Below, piece after piece: positions 1 to 6,109 of a stretch of 6,325 nucleotides of DNA (positions within the stretch are counted from its first letter, which is position 1; each line of letters starts with the position of its first letter). The stretch lies in NCBI GenBank assembly GCA_024684175.1, contig JAIKXJ010000046.1, positions 1 to 6,325 of the forward strand, given 5' to 3'. Origin of the DNA: Erysipelotrichaceae bacterium. GTDB lineage: Bacteria > Bacillota_I > Bacilli_A > Erysipelotrichales > Erysipelotrichaceae. The position numbers and the translations under genes are program-made. Under the pieces are notes generated by a model that worked only from the letters and a program-made list of their open reading frames with translations, had not been told where the DNA came from and made no database searches.

Positions 1-191
1 GCCAGACTTCCCGAAGCGATCGTTTCCTTATAAGAAAAACCCGGCTCCCTGAAGTGCACATGCACATCACAGAAACCGGGAAAAATAATATGATCGCCTT
101 TTGAAGCAAAGCCTGGAACATCAACACAGACGCTGTCATTCATGACCCGTCCGCTGTCATCTTTCTTGAATAACCTGGCATTCACTTTCAT
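1..191 (-). CDS. pyrC: Dihydroorotase, N-terminal part (cut by window edge)
   Basis: Dihydroorotase catalyses the zinc-dependent cyclisation of N-carbamoyl-aspartate to dihydroorotate, the third step of de novo pyrimidine synthesis, in the cytoplasm. The 63 complete codons visible begin [14 protein letters not shown] and include [20 protein letters not shown] at about residues 38-57. This is the diagnostic amidohydrolase signature of dihydroorotases: His44 and His46 are the first two zinc ligands, and FREPG is the substrate-binding segment. The rest, including the carboxylated-lysine region and the remaining histidines, lies outside the window. The ATG at 191 has AGGAG 7 nt upstream (199-203). 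The region just upstream carries its own strong promoter, so this is probably the first gene of a pyr unit. The signature resembles the long class I (Bacillus PyrC-like) form. A hydantoinase or allantoinase is less likely because HFREPG is specific to dihydroorotases. Confidence 0.93.
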   Translation of the reverse strand, partial: MKVNARLFKKDDSGRVMNDSVCVDVPGFASKGDHIIFPGFCDVHVHFREPGFSYKETIASGSL

Positions 192-205
192 AACAGTTCT
201 CCTGA

Positions 206-228
206 TCCGGAATATTTCCTGCCGGAAA
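206..228 (-). promoter_or_regulatory. Two mutually exclusive hairpins in the pyrC leader
   Basis: The short pyrC leader can form a TTTCC/GGAAA stem with a 4-nt loop (215-228). It can instead form a TCCGG/CCGGA stem (206-210 with 222-226) whose edge comes within 2 nt of the AGGAG ribosome binding site at 199-203. The two share bases and cannot coexist. I see no U-tract attenuator and no recognisable PyrR-binding consensus. Whether this is a regulatory switch or chance pairing cannot be settled from one sequence. Confidence 0.25.
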
Positions 229-247
229 AGCTCTTAATTCCTGTAAA

Positions 248-276
248 AATATACCAAAGTCCATCCATGATGTCAA
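248..276 (-). promoter_or_regulatory. Sigma-A promoter for pyrC
   Basis: Read on the minus strand, a perfect -35 hexamer TTGACA (276-271) is followed by a 17-bp spacer and a -10 hexamer TATATT (253-248), which matches five of six consensus positions. Transcription should start near 241, giving a leader of about 50 nt before the pyrC ATG. This is one of the two best promoters in the window. It suggests that pyrC is expressed independently of the cytochrome gene ending at 328. Confidence 0.85.
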
Positions 277-327
277 CCGCCTTGCGTGTCTTGACAAGCA
301 CGGTCTCTCTTCATGATTTGAGTAGAC

Positions 328-990
328 TTATTTCTCTTTCTTCCTTTGGCTCAACAGCGCCAGCTTCCAGCCCAGATACACCCAGCTCAGCAACATCATC
401 AGATTCTCACAAAAGACCAAGACCGCCGTTTTGTCATAGTCTAAGAAGGCAAAGACGGCTTGAAAGAAGAGATAATCGAAGACCTTGTTTCGTACCGACA
501 GATAGAAGCCAAAAACGGCTATCAGACATAAAGCAATATCAAAGATCTTTTCTTTCTTCTTATCTAGCTTTAACTTACCCAGGATCATCGGCAGATGCAG
601 ACCCAGATGAAGTCCCATCAAAACGAAAGACCAGTGGGACAGCGACAGATGCATTGCCCGGGCAAAGGATACGCGCAAGATCCCGTAAAGGAACGGTACG
701 GCGTGAGCGCTCATCGACATGCCGCACAAAGCCGTCATCAGAAACGAAAAGATCAGTAAGATGTTGATACTGACACTCAGGATGTGGTACGCCGTATATC
801 TTCCCTTGAACAGTGTCCCGTACCATCTCCGGTTGAGGATCTGATGAAAGATGACCAGAACGGTCATCAGAATGCCGATCCACTCATGAAGCAACTCCCC
901 GGTGACCTGATAGGCCATCAGAAAAAGCAGGCATACGAACATCCCGCTGTCGATGAACATCCTTTGTTTACCTTCCTGCTTTCTTTGCAT
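328..990 (-). CDS. DUF4405 (flavinylation-associated cytochrome) membrane protein
   Basis: This is a 220-residue integral membrane protein with about six hydrophobic helices, near residues 14-30, 36-51, 69-90, 117-137, 150-166 and 189-212. The part from GELLHEWIGI (31-40) through FHQILNRRW (48-56) to the helix at 69-90 matches the DUF4405 pattern of a histidine at the start of a helix, a second histidine about 14 residues later, then NxRW. The candidate heme-ligand histidines are His35, His49, His69, His119, His128 and His132; the last three lie in SHWSFVLMGLHLGLHLPM. DUF4405 proteins are thought to be b-type cytochromes that pass electrons from the membrane pool to extracytosolic flavin proteins. 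The gene starts 17 nt after the flavodoxin-like lipoprotein gene, in the same operon, with AAAGGA 8 nt before the ATG. A start at Met11 (960) is also possible. No clear intrinsic terminator follows. The family call is fairly sure; heme binding and electron flow are inferred. Confidence 0.85.
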   Translation of the reverse strand: MQRKQEGKQRMFIDSGMFVCLLFLMAYQVTGELLHEWIGILMTVLVIFHQILNRRWYGTLFKGRYTAYHILSVSINILLIFSFLMTALCGMSMSAHAVPFLYGILRVSFARAMHLSLSHWSFVLMGLHLGLHLPMILGKLKLDKKKEKIFDIALCLIAVFGFYLSVRNKVFDYLFFQAVFAFLDYDKTAVLVFCENLMMLLSWVYLGWKLALLSQRKKEK

Positions 991-1007
991 AAGCCCGATC
1001 CTTTCTT

Positions 1008-1625
1008 TTACTTTAAACTATCGATCCAGGAAGCCAGGTCCGTTTCAGAGACGCTTCCGGAAAAACGTTTGCCTTCCAGCCAGTTGCCGTTTCCGGCATG
1101 TTCTTCCAGATTCTTGCCGCTGCGGCCGATGCCGCTGCTGCTTGAGGTGCAGAACGGGATCATCGTGATGCCTGAAAAATCATAGCTCTCCACGAACGTA
1201 TCCAGGATCCGCGGTTCTTCGCCCCACCAGATCGGAAAACCGACGTAGATCTTCGTATAACCCTCCAGAGAAAGAGCTTCACTGCCGATCTCCGGCCGAA
1301 CGGAATCATCGTTCTGTTCCAGAGTCGAACGGCTGTTTTTGTCGTTCCAGTTGAGGTCGGCATCACTGTAAGCTTCTTTCGCCTTGATCTCATAGAGATC
1401 GGCATCTTCGATCGCCGCGATCTTTTTCGCAACACCTAAGGTCGTACCGGTCGCCGAGAAGACGACGACCAAAGTCTTTTCTTCGACTGTATTCGTTTCC
1501 GTTTCCTGTACCGGTGTCTCTTCCGGAGCGAGCGGCTCTTCTTCCTTTTCCGGCGCCTTGGCACAGGCACTCAGAAACAAAGAGAGGACCAGAAACAAAA
1601 CAATTAAATATTTCTTTTTCTTCAT
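1008..1625 (-). CDS. Flavodoxin-fold lipoprotein (Flavodoxin_4-like)
   Basis: This 205-residue protein begins with a lipoprotein signal: a KKKK n-region, a hydrophobic core, and the lipobox LSAC with the acylated cysteine at residue 21. An acidic Pro/Glu/Thr-rich linker follows (about 22-50), then a flavodoxin domain. Flavin-site features are the phosphate loop SATGTT (57-62), the isoalloxazine-stacking segment PIWWGEEP with Trp133 and Trp134, and PFCTSSSSGIGRS (157-169), typical of Flavodoxin_4. It should bind FMN non-covalently and work as an electron carrier or reductase outside the membrane. I chose the ATG at 1625 because AGGAG lies 5 nt upstream and the signal peptide starts there. The longer reading frame from 1658 adds 11 residues overlapping the TetR gene and spoils the signal. 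It follows the regulator gene by 8 nt and precedes the DUF4405 cytochrome, a likely redox partner. The substrate is unknown. Confidence 0.9.
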   Translation of the reverse strand: MKKKKYLIVLFLVLSLFLSACAKAPEKEEEPLAPEETPVQETETNTVEEKTLVVVFSATGTTLGVAKKIAAIEDADLYEIKAKEAYSDADLNWNDKNSRSTLEQNDDSVRPEIGSEALSLEGYTKIYVGFPIWWGEEPRILDTFVESYDFSGITMIPFCTSSSSGIGRSGKNLEEHAGNGNWLEGKRFSGSVSETDLASWIDSLK

Positions 1626-1630
1626 TTTTT

Positions 1631-1635
1631 CTCCT
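1631..1635 (-). promoter_or_regulatory. Ribosome binding site of the flavodoxin lipoprotein
   Basis: AGGAG sits 5 nt upstream of the ATG at 1625 and overlaps the TAG stop of the TetR gene (1634-1636). It decides the start codon in favour of 1625 over the in-frame ATG at 1658. It also suggests that translation of the two genes is coupled. Confidence 0.85.
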
Positions 1636-2260
1636 ATCTGTTTTGTAAAAGAGTACATATGCAGTTGTAAGTGAGCTCGTAGACCGACCGATAGACATAA
1701 TCCACCTGTGCTTCCTTCATCGCCTTTTTCTGTTTGTCCGTCACTTCCGTATACGGATAGATCCCGAACATGAACGGGAAGAAAGAATAAACGAAACGCT
1801 CCTTCTTTTCTTCGGACATCTTGGGACAGAACTTGTCCAGGATCGCCCGTATGTCCTTCAGAGAACGGCCATAGGACCTCTTGAAACTTTTCAGGTTCTC
1901 CGGACGGCTGTTTTCTTCCATGTCGTAATTGTTCATCGAAAGCAGCTTCAGCAGCTGCGGACGTCTCGACAACGATGAAGCGATCTTGTCGGCGATCTCT
2001 TCCTTGTTCAGTTTCTTGTTTTCCTTAACGATCGTTTCCAGTTCTTCGTTCCAGCGGTCATACTCTTCTTCGAACAAGGCCAGGAAGATCTCTTCCTTAG
2101 TCTCAAAGTAGTTGTAGATCGTCGGACGGGAGAAGGACGTTTCATTCCCGATCTCCTTTAAGGTGATCTGTTTGAAACTCATCGTCTGATACAGTTTTTC
2201 GCATGCGCGGATGATCTCATTTCTTCGGGAAGCGGTCAGCTCCGGTGAACCTTTTGGCAT
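1634..2260 (-). CDS. TetR/AcrR-family transcriptional regulator
   Basis: This 208-residue protein has the usual TetR size and layout. The N-terminal DNA-binding domain (about residues 12-58) contains a helix-turn-helix whose turn and recognition helix read ETSFSRPTIYNYFETKEEIF (40-59). The SRPTIYNYF...K pattern is the family hallmark. The C-terminal part (about 65-208) is helical and charged and should form the ligand-binding and dimer domain; it shows no subfamily signature I recognise, so the inducer is unknown. The ATG at 2260 has AAGGAG 6 nt upstream. The gene leads a three-gene operon with the flavodoxin lipoprotein and DUF4405 cytochrome genes. Two perfect palindromes in its promoter make it a likely autorepressor that also controls the redox genes. 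Family assignment is secure; target and signal are inferred. Confidence 0.95.
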   Translation of the reverse strand: MPKGSPELTASRRNEIIRACEKLYQTMSFKQITLKEIGNETSFSRPTIYNYFETKEEIFLALFEEEYDRWNEELETIVKENKKLNKEEIADKIASSLSRRPQLLKLLSMNNYDMEENSRPENLKSFKRSYGRSLKDIRAILDKFCPKMSEEKKERFVYSFFPFMFGIYPYTEVTDKQKKAMKEAQVDYVYRSVYELTYNCICTLLQNR

Positions 2261-2285
2261 AATGAACTCCTTTGATACTTCTATT

Positions 2286-2300
2286 CTGACATCATGTCAG
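2286..2300. promoter_or_regulatory. Operator 1, palindrome at the tetR start-site region
   Basis: CTGACATCATGTCAG is a perfect 15-bp palindrome around a central base at 2293. It lies just downstream of the -10 hexamer and covers the predicted transcription start near 2298. Its 13-bp core, TGACATCATGTCA, shares the half-site TGACA and the central base with operator 2. A bound TetR dimer here would block initiation. Confidence 0.8.
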
Positions 2301-2304
2301 CTAT

Positions 2305-2334
2305 ATTATAGATACTGTTCTGACACCGTGTCAA
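2305..2334 (-). promoter_or_regulatory. Sigma-A promoter for the tetR-flavodoxin-cytochrome operon
   Basis: Read on the minus strand, both hexamers are perfect: TTGACA (2334-2329) and TATAAT (2310-2305), separated by 18 bp. The predicted start near 2298 gives a leader of roughly 38 nt. Such a strong promoter held between two operators is what is expected of a tightly repressed, inducible unit. Confidence 0.9.
2321..2333. promoter_or_regulatory. Operator 2, palindrome overlapping the tetR -35
   Basis: TGACACCGTGTCA is a perfect 13-bp palindrome centred at 2327 that overlaps five of the six -35 bases. It matches the operator 1 core at 11 of 13 positions, giving the shared consensus TGACAYCRTGTCA. 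The two centres are 34 bp apart, slightly over three helical turns. This fits two dimers flanking the -10 region. Confidence 0.8.
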
Positions 2335-2353
2335 TATAAGATCTTCCTGCAAC

Positions 2354-2381
2354 AAAAAAATACGGAAACACAGTTCCGTAT
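2354..2381 (-). terminator. Intrinsic terminator of the aminopeptidase operon
   Basis: On the minus strand an 8-bp perfect stem ATACGGAA/TTCCGTAT (2381-2374 with 2367-2360) and a 6-nt loop are followed by an uninterrupted run of seven T (2360-2354, the first shared with the stem base). It lies about 27 nt past the stop of the nicotinamidase-like gene and just before the tetR promoter, separating the two operons. Confidence 0.88.
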
Positions 2382-2407
2382 CTTTCTTCAATATTTTACA
2401 AAAACGT

Positions 2408-2935
2408 CTATTCGATCTCGATCTGGCACATCTTCATGGTCGCAAGCGCCGCCTCATGGCTCTCCGGTGTGACCCCGGCACAGCAGTCCTTCAGGACCGT
2501 CAGCTTCTTTTCCGGGAACGCCGCTTTCACCAACAAGGCATTGGAGACCACACAGATGTCCGTGCAAAGTCCCACGAAAACGAACTCATCGATCGGTGCC
2601 TCCGCATTCGCTTCCTTCAGTTCCTGCACCAGGACCTCCGAACCGAAAGTCGGCTTGTCGATGATCTCGTGATCCTTCGGTTTTAAAGCCTCTTCCACTT
2701 CCTTGCGGATCTGCCAGCCCTCACTGCCTTGAATACAGTGTCTCACCGGCAGATGCCTTCCTTCGTTAGTCTCCAGATAATTCTCGGGATGCGTATCCCT
2801 TGTGGCATAGATGAACGAATAGTCTTTGTTGATCTCATTGACGACGTTGGAAACGATGTCTTGCGCTTCCTTGGTCCCCAGAGACCCGTCGATGAAGTCG
2901 TTCTGCATATCGACAACGATCAAAACCTTATTCAC
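2408..2935 (-). CDS. Nicotinamidase-like cysteine hydrolase (isochorismatase family)
   Basis: This 175-residue protein has the isochorismatase-family fold with a complete Asp-Lys-Cys triad: Asp9 in VDMQNDF, Lys94 in DKPTFGS, and Cys128 in GLCTDICVVSNAL, where the cysteine after TDI aligns with the nucleophile of PncA. Asp47 and His49 in RDTHP, with His66 in RHCIQGSEG, fit the metal site of nicotinamidases; the RHC-QG-EG segment resembles PHC-GTPG of PncA. The likely reaction is hydrolysis of nicotinamide to nicotinate and ammonia for NAD salvage, in the cytosol. Related amidases share the fold, so the substrate is not certain. The start is GTG at 2935, supported by a strong ribosome binding site. 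It overlaps the end of the EamA gene by 8 nt and is the last gene of the operon. Confidence 0.88.
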   Translation of the reverse strand: MNKVLIVVDMQNDFIDGSLGTKEAQDIVSNVVNEINKDYSFIYATRDTHPENYLETNEGRHLPVRHCIQGSEGWQIRKEVEEALKPKDHEIIDKPTFGSEVLVQELKEANAEAPIDEFVFVGLCTDICVVSNALLVKAAFPEKKLTVLKDCCAGVTPESHEAALATMKMCQIEIE

Positions 2936-3824
2936 TTTTTCCTCCTTCGGGCTTATATTCGATCAGGATCAATGACGCGATCACCAGGATCACGCCGATC
3001 CAGCCGAAGAGCCCCTGTCGTTCATTGAATAATAGGACACCGAACAGCACTGCTGCCACCGGCTCGAACGTCGACAACATCGAAGCCGTGACGATATTCA
3101 GATACGACAGTGCCGTATTGAACAGATAGTATGTGAAGATCGAACAGCACAGCGCCCACAAAGCGATGAAAAAGATCAGTTTGGGATCCGCGCTCAGGCG
3201 GGAAGCGATGCTTCCGATATCCGAAAAGACACATAAATAAACAAGTGCACTGAGCCCGGCAAACAAGGCCGGATAAAACATCTTCGTCGCCGGAGCATAG
3301 TCTTTCAAGCCGTGGGCAACGGCGATGTTGTTGAAGGCATAAAAGAAGGCTGCCGCGATGCCGCATAAGATGCCTGTCACTTCGCTCCCCGCACCGTTCA
3401 TGATGCCCGAGACCAAAGCGCAGCCCAAGAGGTTCAGACATAAGGCGATCCCCTTGATCAAAGTGAACTTCTCCCCTTTGAACAGACAGGAATACGCCAT
3501 GACCAGACTTGGCATCAGGTAGATCAGCACGCCGGCCGTTCCCATGCCCACTCTGGCGATCGCCGCCGTATATAAGACCAGGAACAGATACATGCCCAAG
3601 ACCCCGATGAGCGCCGACCACAGAAGTCCTTTGCCGTCGATCCGGAAGCTTTTCTTATCCGTGAGAAACAGGATGACCGCTTCCATAAAGACTGCCAGGA
3701 CCATGCGGGCCGAAGTCCGCTCAATGGCGGAAAAACCGGAATCCGTCAGAAGATTGATGAAGATCCCGTTGCTTCCCCAAAGCACCGCCGCCAGAAGCAC
3801 CATCCAGGGTGCGAGCTTCTTCAT
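2928..3824 (-). CDS. EamA/DMT-superfamily transporter
   Basis: This 298-residue protein is almost wholly hydrophobic, with about ten membrane helices arranged as two EamA repeats (about residues 6-137 and 148-289). The first repeat opens with LWGSNGIF (15-22). The second ends with STFEPVAAVLFGVLLFNE (251-268), the conserved FEP...E motif of the drug/metabolite transporter superfamily. Members typically export amino acids, metabolites or drugs, or take up nucleotide-related compounds; this sequence gives no substrate. The ATG overlaps the stop of the M29 aminopeptidase gene as TGATG. The nearest purine-rich site (GAAGGA, 3839-3844) is 14 nt away, too far to be ideal, so translation probably depends on coupling with the peptidase gene. 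Placement after two aminopeptidases makes export of an amino acid conceivable, but that is only inference. Confidence 0.92.
   Translation of the reverse strand: MKKLAPWMVLLAAVLWGSNGIFINLLTDSGFSAIERTSARMVLAVFMEAVILFLTDKKSFRIDGKGLLWSALIGVLGMYLFLVLYTAAIARVGMGTAGVLIYLMPSLVMAYSCLFKGEKFTLIKGIALCLNLLGCALVSGIMNGAGSEVTGILCGIAAAFFYAFNNIAVAHGLKDYAPATKMFYPALFAGLSALVYLCVFSDIGSIASRLSADPKLIFFIALWALCCSIFTYYLFNTALSYLNIVTASMLSTFEPVAAVLFGVLLFNERQGLFGWIGVILVIASLILIEYKPEGGKSE
2941..2947 (-). promoter_or_regulatory. Ribosome binding site setting a GTG start
   Basis: AAGGAGG lies 5 nt upstream of the GTG at 2935, inside the last codons of the EamA transporter gene. It supports GTG as the true start of the nicotinamidase-like gene, since no nearby in-frame ATG has a comparable site. 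Confidence 0.85.
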
Positions 3825-5059
3825 CAGAAGACGAAGTTTCCTTCCCGGAAGATCGGTACGATGGTACCGTCTTTGCGTATGCCGTCGATGTTCATGCCTT
3901 TGGTGCCGAACATGAAGTCTTCGTGCTGCAAAGAATCATTGGCACCGTGAGACAGAAGTTCTTCCTTGGACATCTGTTCACCGCCCTTGATGTTTTCCGG
4001 ATACGGTCTTCCCAACGCCAGATGGCAGGCGGCATTTTCATCATACAGCGTATCGAAGAACAGGATGCCTGACTTGGATACCGGTGAATCGTAAGGGACC
4101 AGGGCAACTTCGCCCAGATAGGAAGATCCCTCATCGAATTCCAGCAGCTGCTTCAGGGATTCCTTTTCCTTTTTTGCATCGAAATCGACGACCTTGCCGT
4201 TCTCGAAACGGAACCAGAAATCTTCGATGACCTTGCCGTTGTAGCTTAACGGCTTGGAGGCATAGACGATGCCCTCCGTACCGGTCTTGAGCGGCATGCA
4301 GAAGCACTCCTCCGTCGGCATGTTCGGATCGAAGAAGACACCGTCCGGTGTCGTACAGCCGCCGCCGACCCAGATATGATCGTTCACCAGAGAAACATAG
4401 AGGTCGGTGCCGAGCTCCGAAGTGAAATGGAGCTTTTCAAAATCATAGGAATTGAGCTTCTTGGCATGTTCGATCAGCTCTTTGTCATGATCCTCCCATT
4501 CCTTGACCGGATCATTGTCTTCGCTGACTCGGGTGACTGCGAAGATCGCATCGCCCAGTTTCTCGAAGGCTTCCTCATCGCTCAGCTGCGGGAAGACGAC
4601 CTTCGCCCATTTGAGCGAAGGGATGCCTAAAATGCACCACTGGCCTTCGTTGTTCATGGTGTAGGCCATGAGATCGGCCGTCTTGGTATAGTAAGCCTGC
4701 TGGTAGGCATTGAGCTTGGCGGGATCGATGTCCTTCAAAGCACCCGGCATATCGGAAGCGATCGAAAGATACGCGGTCTTCTGATCGTGCTGCAGCTTGG
4801 TGCGGTCATAGACCCACTGCGGGATGTCGGAAAGCGTCTCGATGGACTGGTATTGATAGTTCATCCTGGAAAGCTCTTCATCGCGCCAGTCGATGCTGAC
4901 GGACTTCGCGCCGGCCTCATAAGCTTCCTTGACGACCTTTCTGACAAAAGCGATATCCCGGACATTGGCCCGTATATGCAAAGGCTGCCCCTTCTGCAGG
5001 TTGACGCCCTTGACGATTGCCAGCCGGGCAAGCTTGTCATACATTTTTTCGCTGACCAT
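3824..5059 (-). CDS. M29-family metal-dependent aminopeptidase
   Basis: This 411-residue protein has the full length of the AmpS/PepS/aminopeptidase T family (MEROPS M29). These cytosolic dimetal enzymes remove N-terminal residues from peptides. Expected metal ligands are in place: Glu250 in NMPTEECFCMP (246-256), Glu317 in LGEVALVP, His346 in ACHLALG, and His379 and Asp381 in QHEDFMFGT. Tyr353 in GRPYP fits the catalytic tyrosine. The N-terminal domain (about 1-240) carries the usual KGVNLQKGQPL motif at 18-27. The start at 5059 has AAAGGA 7 nt upstream and lies 4 nt after the stop of the M42 gene. Two unrelated aminopeptidase families side by side suggest complementary specificities in peptide breakdown. 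The gene looks complete and intact. Confidence 0.96.
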   Translation of the reverse strand: MVSEKMYDKLARLAIVKGVNLQKGQPLHIRANVRDIAFVRKVVKEAYEAGAKSVSIDWRDEELSRMNYQYQSIETLSDIPQWVYDRTKLQHDQKTAYLSIASDMPGALKDIDPAKLNAYQQAYYTKTADLMAYTMNNEGQWCILGIPSLKWAKVVFPQLSDEEAFEKLGDAIFAVTRVSEDNDPVKEWEDHDKELIEHAKKLNSYDFEKLHFTSELGTDLYVSLVNDHIWVGGGCTTPDGVFFDPNMPTEECFCMPLKTGTEGIVYASKPLSYNGKVIEDFWFRFENGKVVDFDAKKEKESLKQLLEFDEGSSYLGEVALVPYDSPVSKSGILFFDTLYDENAACHLALGRPYPENIKGGEQMSKEELLSHGANDSLQHEDFMFGTKGMNIDGIRKDGTIVPIFREGNFVF

Positions 5060-5063
5060 ATGT

Positions 5064-6095
5064 TTATCCTTTGATGTACGCCAGGAAGAGATCGTACGTG
5101 TTCTTCAATCCGTCGATGTGCGTACGCTCATAACCGTGGGAGTTCGCCGTACCGAAACCGATCGCACCGTGGCGGACATCATGACCTGCCAGGATACTGC
5201 CGTCGGCATCCGTGCCGTAGTGCGGCGTGAAGATGTCCATGACATAGTCGATCTTGTTTTCGATCGCACAAGCCCTGAGCTCGTTGGTCATCGCATAGTG
5301 ATACGGGAAACGGGAATCTTTCGCAAAGACCGTGACCTTCTTCTCATCGGAATTCTGTTCCGGTCCGAGCGGTGCGATATCGATCGCCAGGATGTCTTTC
5401 ACATCGTCCGGCAGATACGTCGTACCGTGTCCGATCTCCTCATACATCGCAAAGTAGGCATAGACCTTGCGTCTCAGCTTGATCTTTTCTTCCTTGACCG
5501 CCTTCATCGCCGCCAGTAAGATCGCGCAGGCCGCCTTGTCATCGACGAAATGCGATTTGATGTAGCCGTTGACATATTTGAAACGCGGTTCGATACCGAT
5601 CATGTCCCCGGTCTCGATGCCGAGCTTCCGGACATCATCGGCACACTTGACGTCCTCATCCAGAACGACACAGACGTTCTTGCGGAAATCCGGCATGACA
5701 TCGCGCAGTTCCTCTTCCGTGACATGGATCGAATTCGGGATGCGGCAGACCGTTCCCGAATAGACCTTGCCGTCCCTGCTATGGACATTGACGTTGTCCA
5801 TCATGCAGTAGAACGGATACAGACCGCCGACCGGACAGACATTGAGGGTTCCGTCACTGTTGATATGGCGGACCATCAGACCGATGTCGTCGAGGTGCGC
5901 TGTGACGGCCAAAGGATCACCCTTGCCGCCCAGGTCGACGATGACGCCGCCCTTATGGATACAGACCGGCTCATAACCGAGCTTCTTTACTTCATTGCAG
6001 ACATAGTCCTGGATCTCAAGATACTGACCGGTCGTGGAATCGATCTTCAGCAGCTCTTCCAGCTGGTTCATACAATATTTTTCATCAAATGCCAT
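5064..6095 (-). CDS. M42-family metallo-aminopeptidase
   Basis: This 343-residue protein belongs to the M42 family (glutamyl/deblocking aminopeptidases, TET-like, sometimes labelled endoglucanase M). These form large cytosolic dodecamers that trim peptides. The two-metal site is visible: His67 and Asp69 in AHLDDIG, Asp185 in FVDDKA as bridging ligand, Glu219 as general base and Glu220 as ligand in YEEIGHG, Asp239 in AIDIAP, and His320 in SHGYER. The domain insert between about residues 70 and 160 fits the family PDZ-like domain. I chose the ATG at 6095 because AGGAG lies 7 nt upstream. The ATG at 6101, which adds Met-Lys, is only 1 nt from that site. It is the first gene of the four-gene operon. 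Its exact residue preference cannot be read from the sequence. Confidence 0.95.
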   Translation of the reverse strand: MAFDEKYCMNQLEELLKIDSTTGQYLEIQDYVCNEVKKLGYEPVCIHKGGVIVDLGGKGDPLAVTAHLDDIGLMVRHINSDGTLNVCPVGGLYPFYCMMDNVNVHSRDGKVYSGTVCRIPNSIHVTEEELRDVMPDFRKNVCVVLDEDVKCADDVRKLGIETGDMIGIEPRFKYVNGYIKSHFVDDKAACAILLAAMKAVKEEKIKLRRKVYAYFAMYEEIGHGTTYLPDDVKDILAIDIAPLGPEQNSDEKKVTVFAKDSRFPYHYAMTNELRACAIENKIDYVMDIFTPHYGTDADGSILAGHDVRHGAIGFGTANSHGYERTHIDGLKNTYDLFLAYIKG

Positions 6096-6102
6096 TTTCA
6101 TT

Positions 6103-6109
6103 CTCCTTT
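6103..6109 (-). promoter_or_regulatory. Ribosome binding site deciding the M42 start
   Basis: AAAGGAG lies 7 nt before the ATG at 6095 and only 1 nt before the ATG at 6101. This makes the downstream ATG the likelier start of the aminopeptidase. I found no convincing promoter in the 200 bases upstream. Confidence 0.8.

Noticed and set aside
291..320. TTGACA on the plus strand as a -35 element
   Set aside because: No -10-like hexamer lies at a suitable spacing, and there is no plus-strand gene for it to serve.
267..767. Plus-strand open frame opposite the DUF4405 gene
   Set aside because: The product is Ser/Arg-rich low complexity, has no good ribosome binding site, and is antisense to a protein with clear helices and conserved histidines.
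1626..1658. Upstream in-frame ATG extending the flavodoxin lipoprotein by 11 residues
   Set aside because: It overlaps the end of the TetR gene, has no ribosome binding site, and places extra residues before a textbook lipoprotein signal peptide.
4929..5519. Plus-strand open frame spanning the M29/M42 junction
   Set aside because: It crosses the tight junction of two well-supported genes on the other strand and has no recognisable domain.
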